Assembly (NCBI GenBank): GCA_035645555.1
Contig: DASQMI010000064.1
Coordinates: 1-57,496 of the forward strand
Origin: Lysobacter_F sp035645555
GTDB lineage: Bacteria; Pseudomonadota; Gammaproteobacteria; Xanthomonadales; Xanthomonadaceae
DNA length: 57,496 nucleotides
Direction of reading: 5' to 3'
The position numbers and the translations under genes are program-made. The notes below the pieces were generated by a model. That model made no database searches and had not been told where the DNA came from. It was given only the letters and a program-made list of their open reading frames with translations. Numbering within the stretch: position 1 is the stretch's first letter; every line of letters starts with the position of its first letter. Below are positions 39,224 to 49,874 of the stretch, piece by piece.

Positions 39224-39320
39224 GCGGGCACTCCGGGGACGGTCGGTGCACGATGCGGCCCGCTCGTACCGCCGGCAATGCCCGCCATCGCCACGCAGCG
39301 TTGCAGGCCGGCGCCGCAAA

Positions 39321-39347
39321 CGAAAACGCCGCGGCGGGCCGCGGCGT
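39321..39347 (-). terminator. Intrinsic terminator after bamD
   Basis: On the minus strand, a perfect 9-bp stem (39347-39339 with 39334-39326) with a 4-nt loop is followed by TTTTCGTTT. It lies 20 nt after the bamD stop. Confidence 0.9.
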
Positions 39348-39366
39348 TCTCCAATCCCAGGTGCGC

Positions 39367-40233
39367 TCAGCGCTCGTACTGGCTGTCGACCGGCGATTTC
39401 TCGCCGGCGAACGGGTTCAGCTTGCGCAGCGCGCTCGGGTAGTCCGGCCAGTCGCCGGCGAAGTACGGGTGCTCCGGCGCGTTGGTCTTCAGCACGCGCT
39501 CGGCGTCGGCGGCCAGGGTCTCGTTGCCGAGGCCGCGGTAGGCGCTGGCGAGCACGGCGACCGCGTCGTTCTGGTACTGGCTCTGCGGATAGGTTTCCAG
39601 CAGCGTCTTGGCGCGCTGCACCGCGCCCACATAGGCGCCGCGGCGCAGGTAGTACAGGGCGACGTCGAGTTCGTGGCGGGCGAACAGGTTGCGCAGCGCG
39701 ACCATGCGCTCCCGCGCGTCGGCGGCGTAGCGGCTGTTGGGGTAGCGCTCGGTCAGCAGCGCGAAGTCGTTGTACGCCTGTTGCGGGGTGGCCAGGTCGC
39801 GCCGGCTCACGTCCAGTCGCCACATCCGCTGCAGGAACAGCGCATCGCGGCGCGAGTTGGCCAGCCCGCGCAGGTAGTACAGATAGGCGATGTGGCGATG
39901 GGTCGGGTAGGTGCGGATGAAGCGGTCGATGGTGCTGATCGCATCGTCGTGCTTGCCCGCCTTGTACTGCGCGTAGGCGGTCTCGATCAGCGCCTGCTCG
40001 GTGTACGGCCCGTACGGGTACTGCGCGACCAGACGGCGGAACGTCTGCTCGGCGTTGTCCCAGTTGCCGTTGCGCATCGAGTTGTGGCCCTTCTCGTACA
40101 GCGTCTCGACCGGCTGGTTCTCGTTGCCGTCGTCGTCCTTGAAGATGCCGCGGATGCGTGCGCAGCCGCTGGCGGTGAGCGCGACGATCAGCAGGAGCAG
40201 CAGCAGGCGCAGCGAGGCGGTGCGAGGGGTCAT
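39367..40233 (-). CDS. bamD: Outer membrane protein assembly lipoprotein BamD
   Basis: BamD is the essential lipoprotein partner of BamA in the beta-barrel assembly machine. The 288-residue precursor has a lipoprotein signal peptide with Cys24 as the lipidated residue, then five tetratricopeptide-like repeats. The first begins YEKGHNSMRNGNWDNAEQTF, and the YPYGPY and YPNSRYAADA segments are family hallmarks. ATG 40233 is chosen because the signal peptide then has normal length. A TATTAT -10-like box lies on the minus strand at 40274-40269. It diverges from rluD, the arrangement seen in E. coli. Confidence 0.96.
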   Translation of the reverse strand: MTPRTASLRLLLLLLIVALTASGCARIRGIFKDDDGNENQPVETLYEKGHNSMRNGNWDNAEQTFRRLVAQYPYGPYTEQALIETAYAQYKAGKHDDAISTIDRFIRTYPTHRHIAYLYYLRGLANSRRDALFLQRMWRLDVSRRDLATPQQAYNDFALLTERYPNSRYAADARERMVALRNLFARHELDVALYYLRRGAYVGAVQRAKTLLETYPQSQYQNDAVAVLASAYRGLGNETLAADAERVLKTNAPEHPYFAGDWPDYPSALRKLNPFAGEKSPVDSQYER

Positions 40234-40331
40234 GAGGTCGAAGCCGGCACGGAGGGCGTGAACGGCCAATAATACAGGTCGCCCCCACCGACCGCGCGAG
40301 CGGCGCCTGAACCGGCTTCCTGCCGTATTCC

Positions 40332-41306
40332 ATGACCGAACCGACCGTCCTGCACGCCACCGTTCCCGACCACGCCGCCGGGCGCCGCTTCGATGCGGTG
40401 CTCGCCGAACTGTTTCCCGACTACTCGCGTTCGCGACTCGCCGCGTGGATCAAGTCCGGCGACGCGCGCCTGGACGGCCGCGTGGTGCGGCCGCGCGACC
40501 CGGTGCTGGGCGGGGAGACGGTCACCGTCAGCGCGGTGCTGGAGACGCAGACCCACGACGCCCCGCAGGACATCCCGCTGCAGGTGCTGTACGAGGACGA
40601 GCACCTGTTCGTGATCGACAAGCCGCCCGGGCTGGTGGTTCATCCCGGCGCCGGCAATCCGGCCGGTACGCTGGTGAACGCGCTGCTGCACCGCGATCCC
40701 GGCCTCGCAAACCTGCCGCGGGCCGGCATCGTCCACCGGCTCGACAAGGACACCTCCGGGGTGATGGTGGTGGCGCGCACGTTGCCGGCGCACACTGCGC
40801 TGGTCGAACAGCTGTCCGAGCGCGAGGTGCACCGCCAGTACCTCGCGATCGTGGTGGGCGCGCTGGTCTCCGGCGGCACGGTGCGCGCGCCGATCGACCG
40901 CCATCCGCGCGACCGCCTGCGCATGGCCGTGCGCGAGGACGGCCGCGAGGCGATCACCCATTACCGCCTGCGCGAGCGCTTCCGCGCGCACACGCTGCTC
41001 GAATGCCGACTGGAGACCGGGCGCACGCACCAGATCCGCGTGCACATGGCGCACCTCAAATACCCCATCGTCGGCGATCCGCTGTACGGCGGGCCGCTGA
41101 AGCTGCCGCGCGGCGCCACGCCCGAGCTGGTCGAAGGCCTGCGCGGGTTCAAGCGGCAGGCGCTGCACGCGGAGACGCTCGAGTTCGCCCATCCCGTCAG
41201 CGGCGAGCCGGTGCGTTGCAGCGCGCCGATGCCCGAGGACATGCAGCGTCTGATCGCGCTGCTGCACGAGGACAGCCGGGCCGCCGTCGAAGCGGGGCGC
41301 ACATGA
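40332..41306 (+). CDS. rluD: 23S rRNA pseudouridine synthase RluD
   Basis: RluD makes pseudouridines 1911, 1915 and 1917 in helix 69 of 23S rRNA. The 324-residue protein has an N-terminal S4 RNA-binding domain (about 15-75) and the RluA-type catalytic domain with the HRLDKDTSG signature, where Asp138 is the nucleophile. Further family blocks are DKPPGLVVHPG and GRTHQIRVH. It is divergent from bamD and overlaps the pgeF start by 4 nt (ATGA), as in other gammaproteobacteria. Confidence 0.96.
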   Translation: MTEPTVLHATVPDHAAGRRFDAVLAELFPDYSRSRLAAWIKSGDARLDGRVVRPRDPVLGGETVTVSAVLETQTHDAPQDIPLQVLYEDEHLFVIDKPPGLVVHPGAGNPAGTLVNALLHRDPGLANLPRAGIVHRLDKDTSGVMVVARTLPAHTALVEQLSEREVHRQYLAIVVGALVSGGTVRAPIDRHPRDRLRMAVREDGREAITHYRLRERFRAHTLLECRLETGRTHQIRVHMAHLKYPIVGDPLYGGPLKLPRGATPELVEGLRGFKRQALHAETLEFAHPVSGEPVRCSAPMPEDMQRLIALLHEDSRAAVEAGRT

Positions 41307-42064
41307 GCGCGTGGCTCGACCCCGACTGGCCGGCGCCGCCCGGCGTGCGCGCGCTGACCACGCTGCGCCACGGGCTCGGCGTGTCGCCGCCGCCGTTCGA
41401 CACCTTCAACCTCGGCAATCGCTATGCCGCCGACGGCGACGACCCCGCGCGCGTGGAGCGCAACCGCGCGCTGCTGCGCGAGCATGCGCGCCTGCCGTCC
41501 GCGCCGTGCTGGCTGCGGCAGGTGCATGGCACCGGCGTGGCGCGTTTCGACGCGCCGCGTGCCAGCGAACCCGAGGCCGACGCCGCGGTCACCGCCACCC
41601 CGGGGGTGGTGCTGGCGATCCTCACCGCCGACTGCCTGCCGGTGGTGATCGCCGCCGCCGACGGCAGCGAGGTCGCTGCGGCGCACGCGGGCTGGCGCGG
41701 GCTGGCCGCCGGCGTGCTGGAGGCGACGGTGGTGGCGATGCGCAGCGCCCCGGGTGCGCTGGTCGCGTGGCTGGGGCCGGCGGCAGGGCCGGCGAGTTAC
41801 GAGATCGGTGCGGACGTCTACGACGCGTTCGTCGGCGACGATCCGGCCGCCGCCGTTGCATTCACGCCGACCCGGCCCGGTCACTGGCGAGTGGACCTGT
41901 ATGCGCTCGCGCAGCGCCGGCTGCTGCGTGCGGGCGTGGATGCAACGCGCATCCACGGTGGCGGCTTCGACACCCTCGCCGATTCACGCTTCTTCTCGCA
42001 CCGGCGCGACCGCCGCACCGGCCGGATGGCGACCCTGGCCTGGATCGAGCGGCCGGTGGCGTGA
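41303..42064 (+). CDS. pgeF: Peptidoglycan editing factor PgeF (YfiH family)
   Basis: The family was long called polyphenol oxidase or laccase domain. In E. coli it is known as an editing enzyme that removes L-Ser misincorporated by MurC in place of L-Ala. The 253-residue protein keeps the metal/active-site residues His75, Cys111 (in TADCLP) and His128 (in AHAGWRG). It starts in the rluD stop. The convergent otsA gene ends 36 nt away with no terminator visible between. Cell-wall editing here complements the murC gene at 12905. Confidence 0.94.
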   Translation: MSAWLDPDWPAPPGVRALTTLRHGLGVSPPPFDTFNLGNRYAADGDDPARVERNRALLREHARLPSAPCWLRQVHGTGVARFDAPRASEPEADAAVTATPGVVLAILTADCLPVVIAAADGSEVAAAHAGWRGLAAGVLEATVVAMRSAPGALVAWLGPAAGPASYEIGADVYDAFVGDDPAAAVAFTPTRPGHWRVDLYALAQRRLLRAGVDATRIHGGGFDTLADSRFFSHRRDRRTGRMATLAWIERPVA

Positions 42065-42100
42065 GCGACACCGGCACGCCACTGAGCGCGCTCCGGGCGT

Positions 42101-43549
42101 TCAGCTCGGGCGGATGCCGCTCAGGCGTTCGCCGGTGCTCCAGTGCGGGGCGGCGATCAGCGGATCGAAGTCGAACTGGCCCTCGCTGTGGCGCAGTGCC
42201 TCCATGAAGCTGCGCCGCCAGTAGGTAATGTCGTGGGTGAGCAGCCGCTTCATCATCACCAGCCAGCGCTCGCGGCGCTCCGGCCGCGGCATCTGCAACG
42301 CGGTGGCGATGGCATCGGCGACGCCGTCGATATCGAACGGGTTGACCAGCAGCGCCGCGTCCAGCTCGCGCGCGGCGCCAGCGAAACTCGACAGCACCAG
42401 CACGCCCGGGTCCTCGGGGTTCTGCGAGGCGACGAATTCCTTGGCGACCAGGTTCATGCCGTCGCGCAGCGGCGTCACCAACCCGACCTGCGCCAGCCGG
42501 TAGAAGCCGGTGAGCGAGGGGTGTGGATAGTTGCGGTTGACGTAGCGCACCGGGGTCCAGTCCGGCTCGGCGTGGCTGCCGTTGATATGGCCGGCGAGCT
42601 GCTCGAGCTCGTTGCGCAGCGCGCGGTACTCGGCGACGTCGCCGCGCGAGACCGGCGCGATCTGCAGGAACGTCAGCCGGCCGGCATGGTGCGGGTGTCG
42701 CTTGAGAAATCGTTCGAATGCGCGGAACCGTTCCGGCAGGCCCTTGGAGTAATCGAGCCGGTCGACGCCGATCGCCAGCGCGCGGTTGGCGAGGCTCGCC
42801 TGCAGGCGCTTGACGCTGGCCTTGCCGACCGCGGCCTCGGCTTGGCGCGCGATCAGCGCGGTGTCGATGCTGATCGGGAACGCGCCGGCGCGCAGCCGGC
42901 GACCGCCCGCCGCCTCCAGCAGCCCGTGTTCGACCACACGGCCGCCGCCGAACAGTCGCACGTAGTCCTGGAAGCGCTCCAGGTCGCGTTCGGTCTGGAA
43001 GCCGACCAGGTTGTACTGCGACAGCCCCTCGAACAGCCGGCGGTGGTCAGGCAACGCCGCCAGCAGGTCCGACGACGGCATCGGCACGTGCAGGAAGAAT
43101 CCCAGCCGCGCGCGCACGCCCTTCTCGCGCAGCAGCTTGGCGAGCGGGATCAGGTGGTAGTCGTGCACCCAGACGATGTCGTCGTCCTCGAGCAGCGGCG
43201 CCAGCGTCTCGGCGAACAGCGCGTTGACGCGCAGGTAGCCGGCGTACGTCTCGCGGCTGTAGTCCACCAGGTCCATGCGGAAGTGCAGCAGCGGCCACAG
43301 CGTGCGGTTGGCGAAGCCGTTGTAGTAGTCATCGTGGTCGCGCTTGGACAGGTCGACGGTGACGTAGCGGATGCCGCCTTCCGACTGTTCGCGGATGCGC
43401 CCGGAGCGGTCCGGATCCAGGCGTCCGCTCCAGCCGAACCACAGCCCGCCGGTTTCCTGCAGGGCCGCGCGCAGCGCCACCGCCAGCCCACCGGCACGCG
43501 ACTCGCCGGGCAGCGCCACGCGGTTGGAGACGATCACCAGCCGGCTCAT
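42101..43549 (-). CDS. otsA: Trehalose-6-phosphate synthase
   Basis: OtsA (GT20) joins UDP-glucose and glucose-6-phosphate. The 482-residue GT-B protein has the N-terminal SNRV...GGLA block, WVHDYHLIPL near residue 140, the VDRLDYSKGLPERF donor-site segment, and the C-terminal LRDGMNLVAKE motif. It is the last gene of otsB-GH15-otsA, and its ATG overlaps the GH15 stop (ATGA). The product would be a stress protectant, with the dephosphorylating partner OtsB encoded two genes upstream. Confidence 0.96.
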   Translation of the reverse strand: MSRLVIVSNRVALPGESRAGGLAVALRAALQETGGLWFGWSGRLDPDRSGRIREQSEGGIRYVTVDLSKRDHDDYYNGFANRTLWPLLHFRMDLVDYSRETYAGYLRVNALFAETLAPLLEDDDIVWVHDYHLIPLAKLLREKGVRARLGFFLHVPMPSSDLLAALPDHRRLFEGLSQYNLVGFQTERDLERFQDYVRLFGGGRVVEHGLLEAAGGRRLRAGAFPISIDTALIARQAEAAVGKASVKRLQASLANRALAIGVDRLDYSKGLPERFRAFERFLKRHPHHAGRLTFLQIAPVSRGDVAEYRALRNELEQLAGHINGSHAEPDWTPVRYVNRNYPHPSLTGFYRLAQVGLVTPLRDGMNLVAKEFVASQNPEDPGVLVLSSFAGAARELDAALLVNPFDIDGVADAIATALQMPRPERRERWLVMMKRLLTHDITYWRRSFMEALRHSEGQFDFDPLIAAPHWSTGERLSGIRPS

Positions 43550-45339
43550 ATCGCGTCCTGCCACGGCCGGCTCAGCCGCATCGCCGCGGTGATCAGGCCG
43601 ACGTGCGAATAGGTCTGCGGAAAGTTGCCCCAGGCCTCGCCGTCGTCGAACGCCAGGTCCTCCGACAACAGGCCGAGGTGGTTGCGGCGGGTCAGCACGC
43701 GTTCGAACAGCTCGCGTGCCTCGTCGATGCGGCCGATCGCGGCCAGCGCGTCGATGTACCAGAACGTGCAGATCGTGAAGCTCGTCTCGGGGACGCCGAA
43801 ATCGTCGGGGGCGACGTAGCGGAACAGACCGTGCCCGCGCCGCAGGTCGCGGCCGATCGCCTCGACGGTGGCGACGAAGCGCGGATCGTGCGGCGCGACG
43901 AAGCCCAGGTCGGCCAGCAGCAGCAGTGACGCGTCCAGGCGCTCGCCGCCGAATGCATCGACGAAATGCCCGCGCTGCGGGTTGAACGCCGCCTGCACGA
44001 TGTGCGCGTGCATGCGCTCGGCGTGGCCCTGCCAGTACCCGGCGCGCTCGTGCAGGCCGAGATGGCGCGCGATCTTCGCCAGCCGGTCGCAAGCCGCCCA
44101 GCACATCGCCGCCGAGTAGGTATGGGTCTCGGCGCGGCCGCGGAACTCCCACAGGCCGGCGTCCGGCTGGTCGTAAAGGCGTGCCGCGCATTCGCCGATC
44201 GGTTCCAGCCGCGCGAACATTGCCGGGTCGCCCGGGGATGCCAGCCGGCGGTCGACGAACAGCTGGGTGGACGCCAGCACCACCGACCCGTACACGTCGT
44301 GCTGCTTCTGCAGCCAGGCGAGGTTGCCGCGCCGCACCGGGCCCATGCCGCGATAGCCGGCCAGCGTGGCCACTTCCTCCTCGGCGAGCTCGCGCTCGAA
44401 GCCGACCCCGTACAGCGGTTGCAGGGTGCCGTCGTGGGTGGCGAGGTTGAACACGTAGCGCAGGTACTCCTCCATCGTGCGCGTCGCACCGAGGCGGTTG
44501 AGCGTGCGCACCACGAACGCGGCGTCGCGCAGCCAGCAGTAGCGGTAATCCCAGTTGCGCACCGTGTGCGGCGCCTCCGGGATCGAGGTGGTAACCGCGG
44601 CGATGATCGCGCCGGTCTCCTCGTTCTGGCACAGCTTGAGCGTGATCGCGCTGCGGATCACCGCGTCCTGCCACTCCAGCGGCACCGACAGGTTGCGCAC
44701 CCATTCGCGCCAGTAGGCGACGGTGGTTTCCTCGGCCAGGCGCACGTAGCTCGCCACCGGCCGGGTCAGCGTCTCGTCGGGGCCGAGGATCAGGTGCAGC
44801 TCGCGATCGAGGATGAACGGCAGCGACTCGCGTACGAAGCGCACCGGCACGTCGCTGGTGAGCCGCAGGATGAAATCCGGCAGCACGTAGCGGATGTGGT
44901 TGCTGCCCCAGGTCATCTCCGGCCGGCGCGCGCCGTATTCGCACAGCGGCCGCAGCACCACGCGCACCCGCGGCTGTCCGGCCAGCGGCCGCACGCGCCG
45001 CATCAACATCACCGGGTGGTAGAAGCGCTCGTGCTCGCGCCAACGCGGCGCGAAGTCGACGATCTCGATCGCATCGCCGCGCGCGCTGCGCAGCACCGTG
45101 CGCAGCACCGCGGTGTTCGACACGTAGCTCTGCTCGGAGGCGACGCAGTCTTCCAGCTCGATCGCATAGTCGCCACCCTCGTGCTGGGTCGGCGACAGCA
45201 GCGCGCAGAACACCGGGTCGCCATCGAACGTCGGCACGCAGCCCCAGACCACGCGCCCGCGCGGATCGATCAGCATCGCCACGCTGCCATTGCCGACCAC
45301 GCCGAGGTCGAGCGAAGCGGGATAGACCGGCGCGCTCAT
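43546..45339 (-). CDS. Glycoside hydrolase family 15 protein (trehalase or glucoamylase type)
   Basis: The 597-residue protein has a beta-sandwich N-domain (about 1-220) and the (alpha/alpha)6 barrel of GH15. Recognisable blocks are RNWDYRYCWLRDAAF near 260, GYRGMGPVRRGN near 320 in the first catalytic-acid region, and GEAWGNFPQTYSHVGLI near the end with the second acidic region. No signal peptide is seen, so it is cytoplasmic. In actinobacteria this family includes trehalases; in proteobacterial ots clusters the substrate is less certain (trehalose or a maltodextrin). It is coupled at both ends by ATGA overlaps with otsB and otsA. Confidence 0.93.
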   Translation of the reverse strand: MSAPVYPASLDLGVVGNGSVAMLIDPRGRVVWGCVPTFDGDPVFCALLSPTQHEGGDYAIELEDCVASEQSYVSNTAVLRTVLRSARGDAIEIVDFAPRWREHERFYHPVMLMRRVRPLAGQPRVRVVLRPLCEYGARRPEMTWGSNHIRYVLPDFILRLTSDVPVRFVRESLPFILDRELHLILGPDETLTRPVASYVRLAEETTVAYWREWVRNLSVPLEWQDAVIRSAITLKLCQNEETGAIIAAVTTSIPEAPHTVRNWDYRYCWLRDAAFVVRTLNRLGATRTMEEYLRYVFNLATHDGTLQPLYGVGFERELAEEEVATLAGYRGMGPVRRGNLAWLQKQHDVYGSVVLASTQLFVDRRLASPGDPAMFARLEPIGECAARLYDQPDAGLWEFRGRAETHTYSAAMCWAACDRLAKIARHLGLHERAGYWQGHAERMHAHIVQAAFNPQRGHFVDAFGGERLDASLLLLADLGFVAPHDPRFVATVEAIGRDLRRGHGLFRYVAPDDFGVPETSFTICTFWYIDALAAIGRIDEARELFERVLTRRNHLGLLSEDLAFDDGEAWGNFPQTYSHVGLITAAMRLSRPWQDAI

Positions 45340-46106
45340 CCAGCCGCCTCCTCGGGCACCGGCGCGTCCTCGCCCGCGGCCTCGCACAGCCACGCGCGCA
45401 CCGCGGCCGGGTGTGTCAGCGCATGGGTCGCCGCCGTCGGCCGGCGTTCGCCCACCAGCACCGCGACGCCGTCCCGCTCGCGCATCACGCGGAAGCCGTC
45501 CTCGTCGGTGATGTCGTCGCCGACGAACACCGGATGACGACCGCGGAACGGCGGCTGCGCCAGCAGCTGCTGCACCGCCGAGCCCTTGTCGGCACCGTGC
45601 GGGCGCAGTTCCACCACGTGGTCGCCGTGCTGCAGGCGGTAGCCGGGCAACGCACCGACCGCCTCGTCGGCCGCTGCGCGCAGCGCTTCGGCGGCCTGCG
45701 GCGCGGCGCGCCAGTGCAGCGCGAGCGCGACGCGCTTGTCCTCGACCAGCGCGCCGGGGAAGCGGCGCGCGACCGCCTCGAGGCGCTCGCGCACCGTGCC
45801 GAGCTGGGGCGGACGCGGCGGTGCGGGCGCGTCGCGCAGCTCCAGTCCGTGCAGGCCGGCGGCGGGCAGTCGCAACGGCGCAAACAGCCGATCGAGCTGC
45901 GCCAGCGAGCGCCCGCTGACCAGCGCGAGCGCACCGCCGAGACGGCGGTGCACGCGTTCGAGGACCCCCAGCAGCGCGGTCGGCACCTGCACGCGGTCCG
46001 GGGTGGGCGCGAATTCGAGCAGGCTGCCGTCGACGTCGAGGAACAGCGCGCAGCCGTCGGTCAGCGGCGGCGGCGCGGGCAGGGCGGAGGCAGAGGTCGT
46101 CGCCAT
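45336..46106 (-). CDS. otsB: Trehalose-6-phosphate phosphatase
   Basis: OtsB dephosphorylates trehalose-6-phosphate. The 256-residue HAD-fold protein has the catalytic Asp24-Val-Asp26 (FLDVDGSLLEF), VSGRSLAQL in the motif II region, and GDDITDEDGF as motif IV. ATG 46106 is preferred over the adjacent GTG 46109. No ribosome-binding site is present, and a CATCCT hexamer lies 6 nt before the ATG. It is the first gene of the operon and overlaps the GH15 start by 4 nt. It points away from clpB across a 139-nt gap. Confidence 0.94.
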   Translation of the reverse strand: MATTSASALPAPPPLTDGCALFLDVDGSLLEFAPTPDRVQVPTALLGVLERVHRRLGGALALVSGRSLAQLDRLFAPLRLPAAGLHGLELRDAPAPPRPPQLGTVRERLEAVARRFPGALVEDKRVALALHWRAAPQAAEALRAAADEAVGALPGYRLQHGDHVVELRPHGADKGSAVQQLLAQPPFRGRHPVFVGDDITDEDGFRVMRERDGVAVLVGERRPTAATHALTHPAAVRAWLCEAAGEDAPVPEEAAG

Positions 46107-46183
46107 CACCCAAGGATGGACAGGCGCGTGTAAGCGTTAGGTCGATGGGTGCGGATGGCGCGGGTGCCCGGCGCTCCGCGGCG

Positions 46184-46211
46184 CTTGAAACCGCGGCCCG
46201 CAGCCCTATCT
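46184..46211 (+). promoter_or_regulatory. Heat-shock (sigma-32) promoter of clpB
   Basis: CTTGAAA at 46184-46190, a 13-nt spacer, and CCCTATCT at 46204-46211 closely match the RpoH consensus (CTTGAAA, N13-17, CCCCATnT). The start site would lie near 46218, about 28 nt before the clpB ATG. This is the expected control for a disaggregase gene. Confidence 0.8.
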
Positions 46212-46245
46212 GCGACTCAGTCGACTTTTTTCGGGGGACGCCCGA

Positions 46246-48852
<2,607 letters not shown>

Positions 48853-48855
48853 GGA

Positions 48856-48880
48856 GCGGCTGCAGCCGCAGGTGTATAGT
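48856..48880 (+). promoter_or_regulatory. 14-bp palindrome and -10 box before the accessory locus
   Basis: GCGGCTGCAGCCGC (48856-48869) is a perfect palindrome starting 4 nt after the clpB stop. TATAGT at 48875-48880 is a good -10 hexamer 33 nt before the small gene. The palindrome occupies the spacer and -35 area, as an operator would. It could instead be a simple hairpin after clpB. Confidence 0.4.
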
Positions 48881-48912
48881 CGGTTGTGATTGCGGCCCTG
48901 CGAGGCACATCA

Positions 48913-49101
48913 ATGAAAATCGTATCGGCCAAAGCGCCTATGTCCGAACGCGCACGGAAAGTGCTGAGCGACCCGGCCAAAGCGCGGAAGGTGTTTGCTG
49001 CCGTAATCCAGGATTGCAATTCGCAGGAGCGTGGCAAGGTCCATAATGTCGAAGGGCTGCGCTTCAGAAGTGCGCCAGCTGCTTCGAAGGCCCGTACCTG
49101 A
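48913..49101 (+). CDS. Small hypothetical protein, 62 residues
   Basis: I do not recognise this gene. It encodes 62 residues with a high share of Ala, Lys, Arg and Ser, a predicted helical stretch (about 10-35: SERARKVLSDPAKARKVF), one Cys, and a basic tail. It has no signal peptide or membrane segment. CGAGG lies 7 nt before the ATG, and it is 20 nt upstream of the next gene on the same strand. Codon use is plainly less GC-biased than in neighbours (for example ATG AAA ATC GTA TCG), suggesting more recent arrival. It may be a partner or regulator of the membrane protein downstream. Confidence 0.6.
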   Translation: MKIVSAKAPMSERARKVLSDPAKARKVFAAVIQDCNSQERGKVHNVEGLRFRSAPAASKART

Positions 49102-49121
49102 AGTAGTACGGAGCGCCTAGG

Positions 49122-49862
49122 ATGGGGCTCGGTCTCTCTGCACTGGTAGCGCTGCTTCTTCTCCTGCCTGGGATCGCCTTCGTCCTCGGGCTGACCCGTC
49201 TGCACTCGCCGGCAAGCCCGGTCACGCCTTTCGATCAGCACTTCAGCCTCGGACTGATCCTGGCGCTGGTCGCTGCGATCGGGCTGCATGCTGCCGGTCT
49301 CGCGATTGCCGAGCTAGGTCATCGGTTACTGAAGGTGCCGGGGCCCGCTACCGCCCAAGCGCTCGCCTTGCTTGCCGGCCAGCTCAATGTGCCAGAGGCG
49401 CAGGCAGCGCTCGTGTCGCTGGAGCGCTACCCGATTCGTATTGCGATCTATCTGCTTGCCCTCGTGGGCGCTGGCTTCCAAGCAGGGCGGCTACTCAACC
49501 CCCATCTAAAATCCCGCGATACCGCGTCGTGGAGCGGCATCTTGAATCAGCAGGATGGTGTCGAGTTCGTCGTGTTAACTGCAGAGGTTAACCACGGAGG
49601 AAAGACCTACCTGTACTCCGGCTTCCTCGCTGACTATCGGATCGGTCGGGATGGGGTGCTCGAGCGGGTTGTGTTCCGCGACTATGCGGCACGGCGCCTG
49701 CTGGATGATGATCAGTTGGCAGGCGGAGAAGGCATGGACGCATGGACCGAGATTCCCGGTGAGGCATTCGTTCTTCAGACGCGCGACGTGAAGACGGTGA
49801 ATGTCGCCTACTACTACGCCGCAGACGACACCGGTCTTGCAGACGCGCAAGCTTCGCCTTAG
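49122..49862 (+). CDS. DUF6338-like membrane protein
   Basis: The 246-residue protein has three predicted membrane helices (about 1-24, 41-66 and 104-125) and then a soluble C-terminal domain (about 130-246) rich in beta-strand patterns: GKTYLYSGFLADYRIGRDG, then an acidic loop, then IPGEAFVLQTRDVKTVNVAYY. This layout resembles the DUF6338 family as I recall it; no function is established. GGAG precedes the ATG. Base composition is lower in GC than its surroundings. It probably forms a two-gene unit with the 62-residue protein. It is convergent with the sirtuin gene, 12 nt apart. Confidence 0.72.
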   Translation: MGLGLSALVALLLLLPGIAFVLGLTRLHSPASPVTPFDQHFSLGLILALVAAIGLHAAGLAIAELGHRLLKVPGPATAQALALLAGQLNVPEAQAALVSLERYPIRIAIYLLALVGAGFQAGRLLNPHLKSRDTASWSGILNQQDGVEFVVLTAEVNHGGKTYLYSGFLADYRIGRDGVLERVVFRDYAARRLLDDDQLAGGEGMDAWTEIPGEAFVLQTRDVKTVNVAYYYAADDTGLADAQASP

Positions 49863-49870
49863 CGCCTTAG
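49855..49870 (+). repeat. 8-bp tandem duplication over the DUF6338-like stop codon
   Basis: CGCCTTAG occurs twice in tandem, at 49855-49862 and 49863-49870. The first copy contains the stop codon of the membrane protein. It lies at the right edge of the low-GC accessory locus and may mark slippage or a junction. Confidence 0.8.
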
Positions 49871-49874
49871 ACAA

